Below are positions 7,619-17,058 of a DNA stretch of 64,000 nucleotides, piece after piece (position 1 is the first letter of the stretch; each line of letters begins with the position of its first letter). This stretch comes from Janthinobacterium sp. 64. GTDB taxonomy: Bacteria > Pseudomonadota > Gammaproteobacteria > Burkholderiales > Burkholderiaceae_D. The notes under the pieces were generated by a model. That model searched no databases and had not been told where the DNA came from. It saw only the letters and a list, made by a program, of their open reading frames with translations. Position numbers and translations under genes: made by a program. The stretch spans positions 5,642,001 through 5,706,000 of the forward strand of contig NZ_PHUG01000001.1 of assembly GCF_002813325.1 (NCBI RefSeq), in the 5' to 3' direction.

Positions 7619-8779
7619 GTGAAAATCGCCATCATATCCCGGGATGAAAAAGCATTGGCCGAGCTGGGCCGCCTGGTCGGCAACCGCAATCCGGCGGACG
7701 ACGTCGATGCGCGCAGCGGACCGCTGGAGCAACTGTATTCGGCGCAAGAGCTGCCCGATGTGCTGATGTTCGACCGGCCCGGCAACGATGGCGCCGACCT
7801 GGCCGCCATCGAGCGCCTGAGCAATCAGTTTCCCCGCCTGGCGGTCATCCTGCTGTGTCCGCAGCATTCGCCCGACTTCCTGCTGCAAGCCATGCGTGCC
7901 GGCGTGCGCGAAGTGTTGCCGTCGCCGGCCGCAGCCGCCAGCATCTACCCGGCGCTCGAGCGCATCGAGGAAAAACTCGAGCGGCGCGACAATGGCAATG
8001 GCAAGGTGCTGGCCTTCATTTCCTGCAAGGGCGGCAGTGGCGCCACCTTTATCGCCACCAACCTCGGCTATGCCCTGGCAGCCAGCGGCCACAAACGTGT
8101 TGCGTTGCTGGACCTGAACCTGCACTTCGGCGATGCCTCGCTGTTTGTCTCCGAGAGCAAGCCGCTGGCCACGCTGGCCGACGTGACGCGCGACATCCAC
8201 CGCCTGGACCCGTCGTTCCTCGCCTCGAGCATGCTCAATGTGCTGCCCAATTTCAGCGTCCTGGCGGCACCGGAAGACCCGGCCCACGCCAGCGAAGTGC
8301 TGCCCGAACATATCGACGCCATCATCAAGCTGGCGCGGCGCCAGTATGATTTCGTGGTGCTCGACGTGGGGCGCAACCTCGATGCGGTCAGCGTGCGCGC
8401 GCTCGACCACGCTGACCTGATTTTCCCCATCCTGCAAACGACCTTGCCGTACATCCGCGATGGCAAGCGCCTGCTGGGCATGTTCCGTTCGCTGGAATAC
8501 GACAAGGACAAGGTGCGCCTGATCGTCAACCGGCACGACAAGGGCGGCGAAATCCGCCTGCAGGACTTGGAGGCGGCGTATGGCACCACGATCGACCGCA
8601 CAGTGCCGAATCATTATGCGTCGGCCGCCGCATCGGTCAACCAGGGCATGCCGATCTTGCAGCTTGATAAGAACAGCCCCATCACGCGCTCGCTGCAGGA
8701 GTTTGCCTCCAGCCTGACGGGCGTCAGCGCCGAAGCCGTGCCGCAGGGCTGGCTGAGCCGCATGCTGCGGCGCGCCTAA
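7619..8779 (+). CDS. cpaE: Tad pilus localisation ATPase CpaE/TadZ
   Basis: MinD/ParA-like protein of 386 aa that places the Tad machine in the cell. The N-terminal ~120 residues form a receiver-like domain without the full phosphorylation site. The ParA-type domain follows, with a deviant P-loop CKGGSGATF around residues 138-146: the second Lys/Thr of KGGxGKT is replaced by Ala/Thr, as in many TadZ proteins. Walker A' appears as VALLDLNLHFG, and DFVVLDVGRNLD further on. It starts with GTG at 7619, 37 bp after the lipoprotein gene. Confidence 0.88.
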   Translation: MKIAIISRDEKALAELGRLVGNRNPADDVDARSGPLEQLYSAQELPDVLMFDRPGNDGADLAAIERLSNQFPRLAVILLCPQHSPDFLLQAMRAGVREVLPSPAAAASIYPALERIEEKLERRDNGNGKVLAFISCKGGSGATFIATNLGYALAASGHKRVALLDLNLHFGDASLFVSESKPLATLADVTRDIHRLDPSFLASSMLNVLPNFSVLAAPEDPAHASEVLPEHIDAIIKLARRQYDFVVLDVGRNLDAVSVRALDHADLIFPILQTTLPYIRDGKRLLGMFRSLEYDKDKVRLIVNRHDKGGEIRLQDLEAAYGTTIDRTVPNHYASAAASVNQGMPILQLDKNSPITRSLQEFASSLTGVSAEAVPQGWLSRMLRRA

Positions 8780-8814
8780 CGCGCGCCTAACATCACTCGA
8801 ACAGGAATTTTTTT

Positions 8815-10185
8815 ATGGCTACTTCTCCCGCCTCCAGTCTGTCGATCCGCGAGCGTCTCGGTAGCGGCAAGATCGCTACCCTGACGCCGCAGCGCGCGCC
8901 GTCCATCGACAACCGCAGCTACCGCGAGCTGAAGCAGCGCATCCACGCGCTGCTGCTCGAACGCGTCGACCTGGAAAGCATGCAGCGGCTGACGCAGGAA
9001 CAGATCCGCGACGAGTTGCGCAGCCTGGTCGAGCGCCTGCTCGACGAAGAAGCCGTGGTCATCAATGATGTCGAGCGCAAGAACCTGACGCGCGACATCC
9101 GCAACGAGATGCTCGGTTTTGGCCCGCTGGAAACCTTGTTGTCGGACCCGACCGTGTCGGATATCCTCGTCAATGGACACAAGCAAGTGTATGTCGAGCG
9201 GCGCGGCAAGCTGGAATTGACCGATGTCGTGTTCAATGACGATGCCCATCTGATGAAGATCATCGACAAGATCGTCTCGCGCGTGGGCCGCCGCATCGAC
9301 GAGTCGAGCCCCATGGTCGATGCGCGCCTGCCCGATGGGTCGCGCGTCAATGCCATCATCCCGCCGCTGGCCATCGACGGGCCCGTGATGTCGATCCGGC
9401 GTTTTTCCGTCGACCCGCTGCGCCTGGCCGATCTGGTCGCCTACACCAGCATGACGGCCGAGATGGCCGAGGTGCTGCAGGGCCTGGGCAAGGCGAAGAT
9501 GAATATCCTCATTTCCGGCGGCACGGGCAGCGGCAAGACCACCATGCTGAACGTGATTTCCGGCTTTATCGGCCATACGGAACGCATCGTCACGGTGGAA
9601 GACGCGGCCGAGCTGCAATTGCAGCAGCCGCACGTGGTGCGCCTGGAAACGCGCCCGCCGAATATCGAAGGCAAGGGGGAAGTGTCGCAGCGCGCGCTGG
9701 TGCGCAATGCCTTGCGGATGCGTCCCGACCGCATCATCCTGGGCGAGGTGCGCGGCGCCGAAGCGCTCGACATGCTGGGCGCGATGAACACGGGCCATGA
9801 AGGCTCGATGGCCACCATCCACGCCAACACCCCGCGCGACGCCATTACGCGACTGGAAAACATGATCAGCATGGCGGCCGCCAACCTGCCCAGCAAGGCC
9901 ATCCGCCAGCAGATCAGCTCGGCCATATCGGTGGTGGTGCAAGTGTCGCGCCTGATCGACGGCAAGCGCAAGGTCACGTCGATCCAGGAAATCACGGGCA
10001 TGGAGGGCGATGTCATCACGATGCAGGAAATCTTCAGCTTCAAGCAGACGGGGGTGGGCGAGAGCGGGGCGGTCGTCGGGTATTTCTCGGCCAGCGGCAT
10101 CCGTCCCCATTTCCTGGAACGCCTGAAGAGTTTTGGCATCGGCATTTCCAGCGCCGTCTTCGAGCCGACCGGTACCGGGCGCTGA
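8815..10185 (+). CDS. cpaF: Tad secretion ATPase CpaF/TadA
   Basis: Hexameric motor ATPase that powers Flp pilus assembly, 456 aa. Visible motifs: N-terminal helical domain, Walker [10 protein letters not shown] (~235-243), Asp box ([10 protein letters not shown]), Walker B-type [12 protein letters not shown] and His box ([14 protein letters not shown]). Length and motif order match CpaF. It is followed after 6 bp by tadB and was probably duplicated from the same ancestor as PilB/VirB11 ATPases (known of the family). Confidence 0.95.
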   Translation: MATSPASSLSIRERLGSGKIATLTPQRAPSIDNRSYRELKQRIHALLLERVDLESMQRLTQEQIRDELRSLVERLLDEEAVVINDVERKNLTRDIRNEMLGFGPLETLLSDPTVSDILVNGHKQVYVERRGKLELTDVVFNDDAHLMKIIDKIVSRVGRRIDESSPMVDARLPDGSRVNAIIPPLAIDGPVMSIRRFSVDPLRLADLVAYTSMTAEMAEVLQGLGKAKMNILISGGTGSGKTTMLNVISGFIGHTERIVTVEDAAELQLQQPHVVRLETRPPNIEGKGEVSQRALVRNALRMRPDRIILGEVRGAEALDMLGAMNTGHEGSMATIHANTPRDAITRLENMISMAAANLPSKAIRQQISSAISVVVQVSRLIDGKRKVTSIQEITGMEGDVITMQEIFSFKQTGVGESGAVVGYFSASGIRPHFLERLKSFGIGISSAVFEPTGTGR

Positions 10186-10191
10186 CGCGGC

Positions 10192-11166
10192 ATGGGCTAT
10201 CTTTCGTATCTGGTGTATCTGTTGGTCTTCCTGGCGGTCATGCTGCTGGTTGGCGCCGTTTACTTCAACCTGCAGTCGCGCGGCGCCGGCGCCGGGCGCG
10301 TGGCGCGCCGCTTGCGGGCGATGAATACGGCCAGCGACGACGCGCAGAAAACCGTGTCGATCACCAAGGATAGGCAGCTCAGCTCGCATGCGGGTGTACA
10401 GGGCTTGCTGGAGGCACTCCCTGGCATGCAGGTGCTGGACCGCTTGCTGCTGCAGTCGGGTAAAAACTGGAATGTGGGCAAGTTGCTCGGCTACTGCCTG
10501 CTGGGTTGGCTATTCGGGCTGCTGCTGGGCAGCCTCAGCCCCTTGCCCTGGTATCTGCGTCTGCTGCTGAGTCTTGCCTGCGCAGCGCTGCCTTTCTTGC
10601 TCGTGATGCGCGCCAAGGCCAGCCGGCTGGTGCGCATCGAGCAGCAGTTGCCCGACGCCCTGGACATGATGAGCCGTGCCATGCGTGCCGGCCACGCCTT
10701 TCCCACGGCCCTGAAAATGGTCGGCGAAGAGATGACGGGGCCCCTGGCCGAAGAATTTCGCGCCGTGTTTGATGAAGTCAATTTCGGCGTGGCGATGTCC
10801 GATGCCCTGTCGGGCCTGGCCGCGCGTGTGCCCAGCACGGACCTGCGCTATTTCGTCATCGCCGTGCTGATCCAGCGTGAAACGGGCGGCAATCTGACGG
10901 AATTGCTGAACAGTATCAGCGCGATTATCCGCGACCGCCTCAAGCTGCTGGGCCAGGTGCGCGTGCTGTCTGCCGAAGGGCGCATGTCGGCCTGGGTGCT
11001 GGGCTTGCTGCCATTTGGCGCGGCCCTGATGATGCATCTGATGAATCCGCAGTTCCTGTCCGTACTGTACACCGACAGGGGCGGACGCAAGATGGTGGCG
11101 GTGGCATTTTGCCTGCTCCTGGTCGGCGTGCTGGTGATCCGCAAGATCGTGCGTATCCGTGTGTGA
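10192..11166 (+). CDS. tadB: Tad platform protein TadB
   Basis: Inner-membrane platform protein of 324 aa with a T2SS-F domain. It has an N-terminal membrane helix, a pair of helices around residues 95-140, the GspF-type segment ([18 protein letters not shown] ... [15 protein letters not shown]) and a C-terminal pair of helices. It works with TadC under the TadA motor. Gene spacing of 6 bp to cpaF indicates co-transcription. Confidence 0.93.
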   Translation: MGYLSYLVYLLVFLAVMLLVGAVYFNLQSRGAGAGRVARRLRAMNTASDDAQKTVSITKDRQLSSHAGVQGLLEALPGMQVLDRLLLQSGKNWNVGKLLGYCLLGWLFGLLLGSLSPLPWYLRLLLSLACAALPFLLVMRAKASRLVRIEQQLPDALDMMSRAMRAGHAFPTALKMVGEEMTGPLAEEFRAVFDEVNFGVAMSDALSGLAARVPSTDLRYFVIAVLIQRETGGNLTELLNSISAIIRDRLKLLGQVRVLSAEGRMSAWVLGLLPFGAALMMHLMNPQFLSVLYTDRGGRKMVAVAFCLLLVGVLVIRKIVRIRV

Positions 11167-11207
11167 GGCAATGAAATGATGCATTTGACTATACAGAAGG
11201 TGGCACG

Positions 11208-12140
11208 ATGAGCGGCTTGCAGATTGGCCTGTTGGTGGTGCTGTTCCTGATCGTGTTCGGTATCGTTTTGGTGCTGGCGCGCTTGTTTGCGGGCAATGCC
11301 GTGCAAGTGCGCCTCGATACGCTTGACGGCAAGAAGGTCGATACCGACAAGGGACGCCGCACCAGTCAGCGCTGGATGGCGCGTGTCGTCAGCCTGACGC
11401 GTCCGCTTGCCAAGCTGTCGCTGCCGGAAGAGGGCTGGGAAGAATCGCCCATCCGCATCCGCTTCATCAATGCGGGCTGGCGCAAGAGTACCGCGCCGGC
11501 GCTGTTCTACGCCGCCAAGACGGGGCTGACGTTGCTGTTGCCCATCCTGATGTATCTGCTGCTGCGCCACGGTGATCACAATCTCTTTCTTTGGGTGGTG
11601 GCAGCTGCGGCCACCGGCTATTACCTGCCCGACCTGTGGCTCAAGCACTGTTTGAAGGAGCGCCAGCGTGAGGTCTTTGAAACCTTCCCCGATGCGCTGG
11701 ACTTGATGACCGTGTGCGTCGAAGCGGGCCTGGCGATGGATGCGGCGCTGGCCCGCGTGGCGCAGGAAATCGGCATGAAAAGTGAGATCCTGGCCGAGGA
11801 GTTGCAACTGGTGACGCTGGAGCTGCGCGCCGGCAGTACCAAGGACAAGGCCTTGCGCAACCTGGCCCTGCGCACCGGTGTGGAAGATGTCGATGCACTG
11901 GTTACCCTGCTGATACAGGCGGAGCGTTTCGGCACCAGCATCGCCGCCTCGCTGCGCGTGCAGTCCGACCAGCTGCGTACCAAGCGGCGCCAGCGCGCCG
12001 AGGAAACGGCCGCCAAGATCGCGCTCAAGCTGCTGTTCCCGCTGATATTTTTCATTTTCCCTTCGCTGATGGTGGTGCTCATGGGCCCGGCCATCCTGCA
12101 GATTTACCGTGTCTTGTTACCGGCGATGAAGGGCGTATGA
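11208..12140 (+). CDS. tadC: Tad platform protein TadC
   Basis: Second T2SS-F domain platform protein, 310 aa, partner of TadB. It has an N-terminal helix, central helices (about 90-140), the conserved segment FPDALDLMTVCVEAGLAMD and QAERFGTSIAASLRVQSD, and two C-terminal helices (LLFPLIFFIFPSLMVVLMG). AAGGTGG precedes the ATG at 11208. Its stop overlaps the ATG of the tadD gene (ATGA). Confidence 0.93.
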   Translation: MSGLQIGLLVVLFLIVFGIVLVLARLFAGNAVQVRLDTLDGKKVDTDKGRRTSQRWMARVVSLTRPLAKLSLPEEGWEESPIRIRFINAGWRKSTAPALFYAAKTGLTLLLPILMYLLLRHGDHNLFLWVVAAAATGYYLPDLWLKHCLKERQREVFETFPDALDLMTVCVEAGLAMDAALARVAQEIGMKSEILAEELQLVTLELRAGSTKDKALRNLALRTGVEDVDALVTLLIQAERFGTSIAASLRVQSDQLRTKRRQRAEETAAKIALKLLFPLIFFIFPSLMVVLMGPAILQIYRVLLPAMKGV

Positions 12141-12955
12141 GCATGCCTACGCGTCTTTTCAGCCTGCTCCTGCTGCTTTGCCTGTTACAAGGCTGCGCGA
12201 GTGCGCCCGCCGTGCCCAAGTGGAACATGCAGGCGGTACAGCGCATCAGCCATTCCGCCGGCCAGAATGCCGCCACGTATTTTGAACTGGGCAAGTTTTA
12301 CCAGGCACGCGGCCAGCTGGCGCTTGCCGCCGAAGCCTTTGCCGCCTCGATCGCCCTTGATCCGCAGCAACTGGCGGCGCGCAATGCGCTGGCCGTGCTC
12401 GACGCGCGCCAGGGCCGGCTGGAACAGGCTGCCACGGCGCTGCTGGCGCTGGTGCGCGACTTCCCCGAGGCTGCCCAGCCCCTGAATAATCTCGGCTATG
12501 TGTATTACCTGCAAGGGGAGCTGGCGCAAGCGTCCAGCATGCTCGGGCAGGCCACGGCGCGCGATGGCGGCACGTTACTGGCGCGCAATAACTTGCAACT
12601 GGTGCAGGCGGCGCAGCTGGCGCTGGCGCCGGCCGCGCCAGCCACGCCAGCCGTGGCCGTCGCGCCGGAGGCGCTGGCCGAGATCGAAATCATCAATGGC
12701 AATGGCATACGCGGCATGGCGGCGCAGATGCGCTTGCGCGTGCAGGCGCGGGGCATGGCGGTCAGCCGGCTGCGCAACCAGCCCGGTTTTCGCCAGGAAC
12801 GCAGCCAGATCCTGTACGCGCCCGGCCACGCACGCCAGGCCGATGCCTTGCGGCAAGCCCTGGCGCAGCGGGGGGCGGCCATGCCACTGGTGGCCGTCGC
12901 CAGCCTGGGGCGCGGCGCCGGCATCCGCCTGATCCTGGGACGCGACCAGGCTTGA
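12137..12955 (+). CDS. tadD: TadD-like TPR lipoprotein with C-terminal LytR_C domain
   Basis: Lipoprotein of 272 aa. The signal peptide ends in LLQGCAS. Two to three TPR units follow (about residues 45-150: TYFELGKFYQARGQLALA; NNLGYVYYLQGELAQASSM), as in TadD. After an Ala/Pro linker, residues ~178-270 (IEIINGNGIRGMAAQM ... ILYAPGHARQADALRQAL) match the pattern of a LytR cell envelope C-terminal domain. TadD normally helps pilus biogenesis at the outer membrane; the extra domain suggests contact with the cell wall or another envelope polymer (inference). ATGs at 12137 and 12143 are both possible starts. Confidence 0.82.
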   Translation: MSMPTRLFSLLLLLCLLQGCASAPAVPKWNMQAVQRISHSAGQNAATYFELGKFYQARGQLALAAEAFAASIALDPQQLAARNALAVLDARQGRLEQAATALLALVRDFPEAAQPLNNLGYVYYLQGELAQASSMLGQATARDGGTLLARNNLQLVQAAQLALAPAAPATPAVAVAPEALAEIEIINGNGIRGMAAQMRLRVQARGMAVSRLRNQPGFRQERSQILYAPGHARQADALRQALAQRGAAMPLVAVASLGRGAGIRLILGRDQA

Positions 12956-13005
12956 ACAAGATAGCAGTAATACATGATCAGCAGCAAAATAACAGGGAGA
13001 AGTAC

Positions 13006-15237
13006 ATGTCTGGATTGATGAGTAGAGGTGTGCCGGCGCGCTGGGCGCTGTGTCTGGCTGCCGGCACGGCAGTGACCTTGCTGGCCGGCTGTGGTGGGGG
13101 CGGTTCCGGCAGCAGCGATTGCAGCACCCTGGATCCGAGCCGCAATCCGAACCTGCCCGGCTGCGTGGTGCCGCCCGTCACGCCGGTGGTTCCCGTGACA
13201 CCGGCGCCGGCGACCCTGGCGCTGAGCCTGAAAGACGGGGCCGGCAAGGCGACCACCTCGGTCGGCCCCGGCAACAGCGCTACCGTGCAAGCCGTCGTCA
13301 AGGATGGCAAGGGTGCGGCGCTGTCGGGCGTCTTGCTGACCTTGAACAGCAGCGACAAGAGCGCCAGCTTCACCCCGGGTGCGGCCAGCGCCCTGACGGA
13401 CGCGAACGGCGTGGCCAGCATCGTCATTGCAGCCGGCAGCCAGAGCGGCGCTTTTGCGCTGACGGCCAGCGCGACGGTGAATGGCAGCGTGTTGACGTCG
13501 AATATCAATTACACGGTGGTCTACCCGACCCTGGCCCTGGGCGGCGTGGGCGTCGTGCCGGCGACCCTGTCGGCGGGCGGTACGGCCGGCCTGAGCGTGA
13601 CGGTGATGAATGGCGCGGCCGTGTATGCGCCGGTGCAGTCGGTCGTCTTCAGCTCGCCTTGCGCCGCAGCCGGCAAGGCGGCCATCAGCAGTCCCGTGAA
13701 TACGGTCAATGGCGTGGCCAGCACCTCGTACATCGACAAGGGCTGCGGCGCGGCGGACGTGATCACGGCCAGCACCGTCTTCAATGCCACCACCTTGAGC
13801 CAGACGGGCACCCTGACGGTGCAGACGGCCAGTGCCGGCCAGATCGGCTTTGTCTCGGCGCTGCCGCAAAACATCGCCCTGAAAGGCACGGGCGGTGCGG
13901 GCCGGCAAGAGTCGTCCATCGTCACCTTCAAGGTGCTCGACAGGAACGGCAATCCCGTCAGCGGCAAAGCGGTCAATTTCTCGCTCAACACCACGGCCGG
14001 TGGCCTGAGTCTCAATCCGGCGCAATCGACCAGCGGCGCCGATGGCAGCGTCAGCACCACGGTGGCTTCCGGCACCGTGAACACGCCGATCCGCGTCACG
14101 GCCACCCTGCAAGGCACCAGCCTGTCGACGGTCTCGGACCAGCTGGTGGTATCCACGGGTGTGCCCGAGCAGGACAGCTTTACCTTGAGCACGTCCATGT
14201 TCAATACGGAGGGCGGCGATTTTGCCGGTTGCACCGCGCCAACGGGCGCCACCATCACGGCGCGCCTGGGCGACCATTTCCACAATCCCGTGCCCGACGG
14301 CACGGCCGTCAGCTTCACGGCCGAAGGCGGCACCGTCGATGCATCCTGCCTGACGGGCCTGGTCAACACCACCTTGACGGACGGTACGGTGATCACGCAG
14401 AAGGGCATACCGGGTTCGTGCAGCGTGCGTTTCTGTCCCGGCAACCCGCGTCCGCTTGACGGCCGCGTGACCATCCTGGCGTACGCCTTGGGCGAGGAAA
14501 GTTTCGTTGATACGAATGGCAACAATCTGTTTGAGAATGGCGAGACGTATGTCGACCTGGGCGAGCCGTTCCGCAATGACCGCGCCATCATTGGCAACAA
14601 TGCCAATTTCAAGGATGACGCCTACAGCACGGGCAATGCCGTGCGCGCCGATGGCGAACCGTATATCGACTCGAATGGCAGCGGCAGCTGGAATGCCGTG
14701 GGCGACAAGGAGTACAACGGCGTGCTGCGCGCGGCCGCCAGCGTCAACACCACGGCGGCCAATACCGTGCATATACGCCAGGCACTGGTGCAGGTGCTGT
14801 CCGGCAGCACGGCGCGTTTCACGCCGCTGGGCGCTGCCACCATTGATCTGGACAAGTGCGTCGATGGCAGCGTGTTCGAGAACCGGGTACGCACCTTCCC
14901 GCTCGCCATCCGCGACAGCAATGGCACCGTGTTTGCCATGAATCGTGCCGCCGTTACGGGGCAGGCGATGGATTTGCCCGGCAATCCGCTGCCGGCCGGC
15001 ACGACGATCAGCTTCTCGGCGAGCAATGGCAGCATCGTCAGCGGCACCAGCTTTGTCGTGCCGAGCATGGACAGCGCCAGTTCCGCGAACTGGATCTATC
15101 CCGTGCAAATGATCAGCGACGTCACCCAGATCGGCACCGCGTGCCAGCCGAACAACGTGCGCAACGGCCTGCTGACGGTGACGGTACGCACGCCGAATGG
15201 CATCCTGACGTCGGCGTCGTATGCCGTCAGCGACTGA
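13006..15237 (+). CDS. Large Ig-like (Big_1/invasin-type) lipoprotein
   Basis: Surface-type lipoprotein of 743 aa that ends the Tad gene run. AGGGAGA (12994-13000) supports ATG 13006; an in-frame TTG at 12952 overlaps tadD but is less likely. The signal peptide ends in LLAGCGGGGSGSS. At least three bacterial Ig-like repeats follow (for example ALSGVLLTLNSS ... LTDANGVASIVIAAGS, and NPVSGKAVNFSLNTT ... SGADGSVSTTVASG). Two Asp/Asn/Gly loops near residues 502 and 555 (DTNGNNLFENGETYVD; YIDSNGSGSW) look calcium-binding. A likely role is adhesin or pilus-associated envelope protein; there is no direct proof. A strong terminator follows it. Confidence 0.8.
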   Translation: MSGLMSRGVPARWALCLAAGTAVTLLAGCGGGGSGSSDCSTLDPSRNPNLPGCVVPPVTPVVPVTPAPATLALSLKDGAGKATTSVGPGNSATVQAVVKDGKGAALSGVLLTLNSSDKSASFTPGAASALTDANGVASIVIAAGSQSGAFALTASATVNGSVLTSNINYTVVYPTLALGGVGVVPATLSAGGTAGLSVTVMNGAAVYAPVQSVVFSSPCAAAGKAAISSPVNTVNGVASTSYIDKGCGAADVITASTVFNATTLSQTGTLTVQTASAGQIGFVSALPQNIALKGTGGAGRQESSIVTFKVLDRNGNPVSGKAVNFSLNTTAGGLSLNPAQSTSGADGSVSTTVASGTVNTPIRVTATLQGTSLSTVSDQLVVSTGVPEQDSFTLSTSMFNTEGGDFAGCTAPTGATITARLGDHFHNPVPDGTAVSFTAEGGTVDASCLTGLVNTTLTDGTVITQKGIPGSCSVRFCPGNPRPLDGRVTILAYALGEESFVDTNGNNLFENGETYVDLGEPFRNDRAIIGNNANFKDDAYSTGNAVRADGEPYIDSNGSGSWNAVGDKEYNGVLRAAASVNTTAANTVHIRQALVQVLSGSTARFTPLGAATIDLDKCVDGSVFENRVRTFPLAIRDSNGTVFAMNRAAVTGQAMDLPGNPLPAGTTISFSASNGSIVSGTSFVVPSMDSASSANWIYPVQMISDVTQIGTACQPNNVRNGLLTVTVRTPNGILTSASYAVSD

Positions 15238-15260
15238 TCGCCATACATTTGGGCAATAAA

Positions 15261-15294
15261 AAAGCTGCCGGAGTTTCCTCCGGCAGCTTTTTTT
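15261..15294. terminator. Bidirectional terminator
   Basis: AAAGCTGCCGGAG-TTTC-CTCCGGCAGCTTT, a perfect 13-bp stem with a 4-base loop, a T run on the right and an A run on the left. It ends both the Tad operon (plus strand) and suhB (minus strand). Confidence 0.92.
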
Positions 15295-15315
15295 ACATCA
15301 GAGCGCGTCTGGCGA

Positions 15316-16107
15316 TCAGGCGAAAGGCGTCAGCAGCGTGATCATCTGGCCAAAGATCTTCGGGCTGGCGGCGATGACGTCGCCCTTGTACAGGTACTCC
15401 GATTCGCCGGAAAATTCACCGACGATGCCGCCCGATTCCGTGATCATCAGGGCGCCAGCGGCGATATCCCAAGGCTTCAAGCCTTTTTCGTAGAAGCCGT
15501 CCAGGCGGCCGCAAGCGACGTAGGCCAGGTCCAGCGCGGCCGAGCCAGCGCGGCGCACGCCCTGGCTGCGTTCGCCCATGATCGCGTACATCTTCAGGTA
15601 TTCGTCCAGCGCGCGGGCGCTGCCGGCCACGTAGCCGGTGCCCAGCAGGGCGTTCGAAATGCGGTCGAGCTTGGTGACGCGGATGCGTTTTTCGTTCAGG
15701 TAGGCGCCGGCGCCCTTGGTGGCCGTGAACAGGTCGTTGCGGACCGGATCGTAGATGACGGCTTGCGTGACGACGCCGCGATGCGCGAGCGCGATCGAGA
15801 TGCAGTATTGCGGGAAGCCGTGGATAAAGTTGGTGGTGCCATCGATCGGGTCGATGATCCACTGATATTCATTCTCGTCGTGCGAGTTGGCGGAAGCTCC
15901 CGATTCCTCAGCCAGGAACGCGTGGTCCGGGTAGGCTTTGGACAGCACCTCGATGATGGCTTGTTCGGCCGCCTGGTCGACGTCGGTGACGAAATCGTTA
16001 TGTTGTTTTTCCGTGACGACGACGCGGTCGAGGTCAAAAGAGGCGCGATTGATGACGGCGGCGCCGCGGCGGGCGGCTTTGATCGCCGTGTTGAGCATTG
16101 GGTGCAT
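15316..16107 (-). CDS. suhB: Inositol-1-monophosphatase family protein SuhB
   Basis: Mg-dependent phosphatase of the inositol monophosphatase family, 263 aa from the ATG at 16107, which has GGAAG five bases upstream. Metal-binding motifs are intact: [23 protein letters not shown] and the C-terminal [17 protein letters not shown]. In proteobacteria SuhB also acts in rRNA antitermination (known of E. coli). It is divergent from trmJ, a recurrent neighbour in Burkholderiales. A longer in-frame start at 16140 has no better ribosome site. Confidence 0.93.
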   Translation of the reverse strand: MHPMLNTAIKAARRGAAVINRASFDLDRVVVTEKQHNDFVTDVDQAAEQAIIEVLSKAYPDHAFLAEESGASANSHDENEYQWIIDPIDGTTNFIHGFPQYCISIALAHRGVVTQAVIYDPVRNDLFTATKGAGAYLNEKRIRVTKLDRISNALLGTGYVAGSARALDEYLKMYAIMGERSQGVRRAGSAALDLAYVACGRLDGFYEKGLKPWDIAAGALMITESGGIVGEFSGESEYLYKGDVIAASPKIFGQMITLLTPFA

Positions 16108-16293
16108 GTGAGCTTCCGTTAAAAGCACGCGACCGCCCATGGCCGCCTTACGGCGCCGGTACGATAGAGTGCAAGAATGAATTAAAGAGCGGAGCGGTGC
16201 CGAAGTGGTTAAAATCCCGGCCTGGCGTCAGCGTTTTGTGACTCCGTTTCCCGAAATTTCCTGTATCGATACCGCGCAATAGCGCTATTTTAA

Positions 16294-17058
16294 ATGAATC
16301 TGCCCGAAATCAACACGTCTCTTTTCAAACGCCTGCGATTTATTCTTGTCGAAACTAGTCGTCCTGGCAACATTGGCGGCGTCGCGCGCGCCATGAAAAC
16401 GATGGGTTTTTCCGATCTGGTGCTGGTCAACCCCCGTTTTTCCGATGCCTTGACGGATGCGGAAGCGGTGGCCTTCGCCAGCGGCGCGCAGGATATTTTG
16501 TCCGGCGCGCGCATCGTCGGCTCGATCGCCGAGGCGCTTGAAGGCTGCAATTACGCGGCCGCCGTGTCGGCCCGCTTGCGCGAATTCTCGCCGCCCGTCA
16601 CGGCCCCGCGCGCCATCGCCAGCCAGCTGGCCGCCAGCGAAGAGTTGCACGCGGCCGTCATCTTCGGCAACGAGCGCTTCGGCCTGCCCAACGAGATCGT
16701 CGAGCAGTGCAATGTGCTGATCAACATTCCCGCCAATCCCGCGTATTCCTCGCTGAACCTGTCGCAGGCGGCACAGGTCGTGGCTTATGAATGCCGCGTG
16801 GCGGCCCTCGGCGATGGACAAGCCGCCAGCCCCGTCGGTTTCCATGGCGACGCGGCCAGCCTGGCGCAGGTGGACGGCATGTATGCGCATCTGGAGCAGG
16901 CCCTGGTTGCCATCGATTTCCTCGATGCCGACAACCCGAAAAAACTGATGCCTCGTTTAAAACGCCTGTTTTCGCGCACGGGGCTGGAGACGGAAGAAGT
17001 CAATATCCTGCGCGGCATCGCGCGCCACATCCTGGCGGCAGCCAAAAAAGGCCCATGA
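16294..17058 (+). CDS. trmJ: tRNA (cytidine/uridine-2'-O-)-methyltransferase TrmJ
   Basis: SPOUT-class methyltransferase of 254 aa that 2'-O-methylates position 32 of tRNA. Motif 1 reads ETSRPGNIGGVARAMKTMG, motif 2 AVIFGNERFGLPNE and motif 3 INIPANPAYSSLNLSQAAQ, which contribute to the knotted SAM site. Its last bases overlap the ATG of the LysR gene (ATGA), an odd partner that may simply reflect compact packing. Confidence 0.92.
   Translation: MNLPEINTSLFKRLRFILVETSRPGNIGGVARAMKTMGFSDLVLVNPRFSDALTDAEAVAFASGAQDILSGARIVGSIAEALEGCNYAAAVSARLREFSPPVTAPRAIASQLAASEELHAAVIFGNERFGLPNEIVEQCNVLINIPANPAYSSLNLSQAAQVVAYECRVAALGDGQAASPVGFHGDAASLAQVDGMYAHLEQALVAIDFLDADNPKKLMPRLKRLFSRTGLETEEVNILRGIARHILAAAKKGP

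Noticed and set aside
12505..15108. An 867-codon open frame on the minus strand
   Set aside because: Antisense to tadD and the Ig-like lipoprotein; Arg/His/Gly-rich composition typical of shadow frames.
16190..16250. tRNA-Ser-like fragment (GGAGCGGTGCCGAAGTGGTTAA)
   Set aside because: The D-arm-like piece is not followed by an anticodon arm or a GGTTCGAATCC-type T arm; a chance resemblance in the suhB-trmJ gap is more likely.
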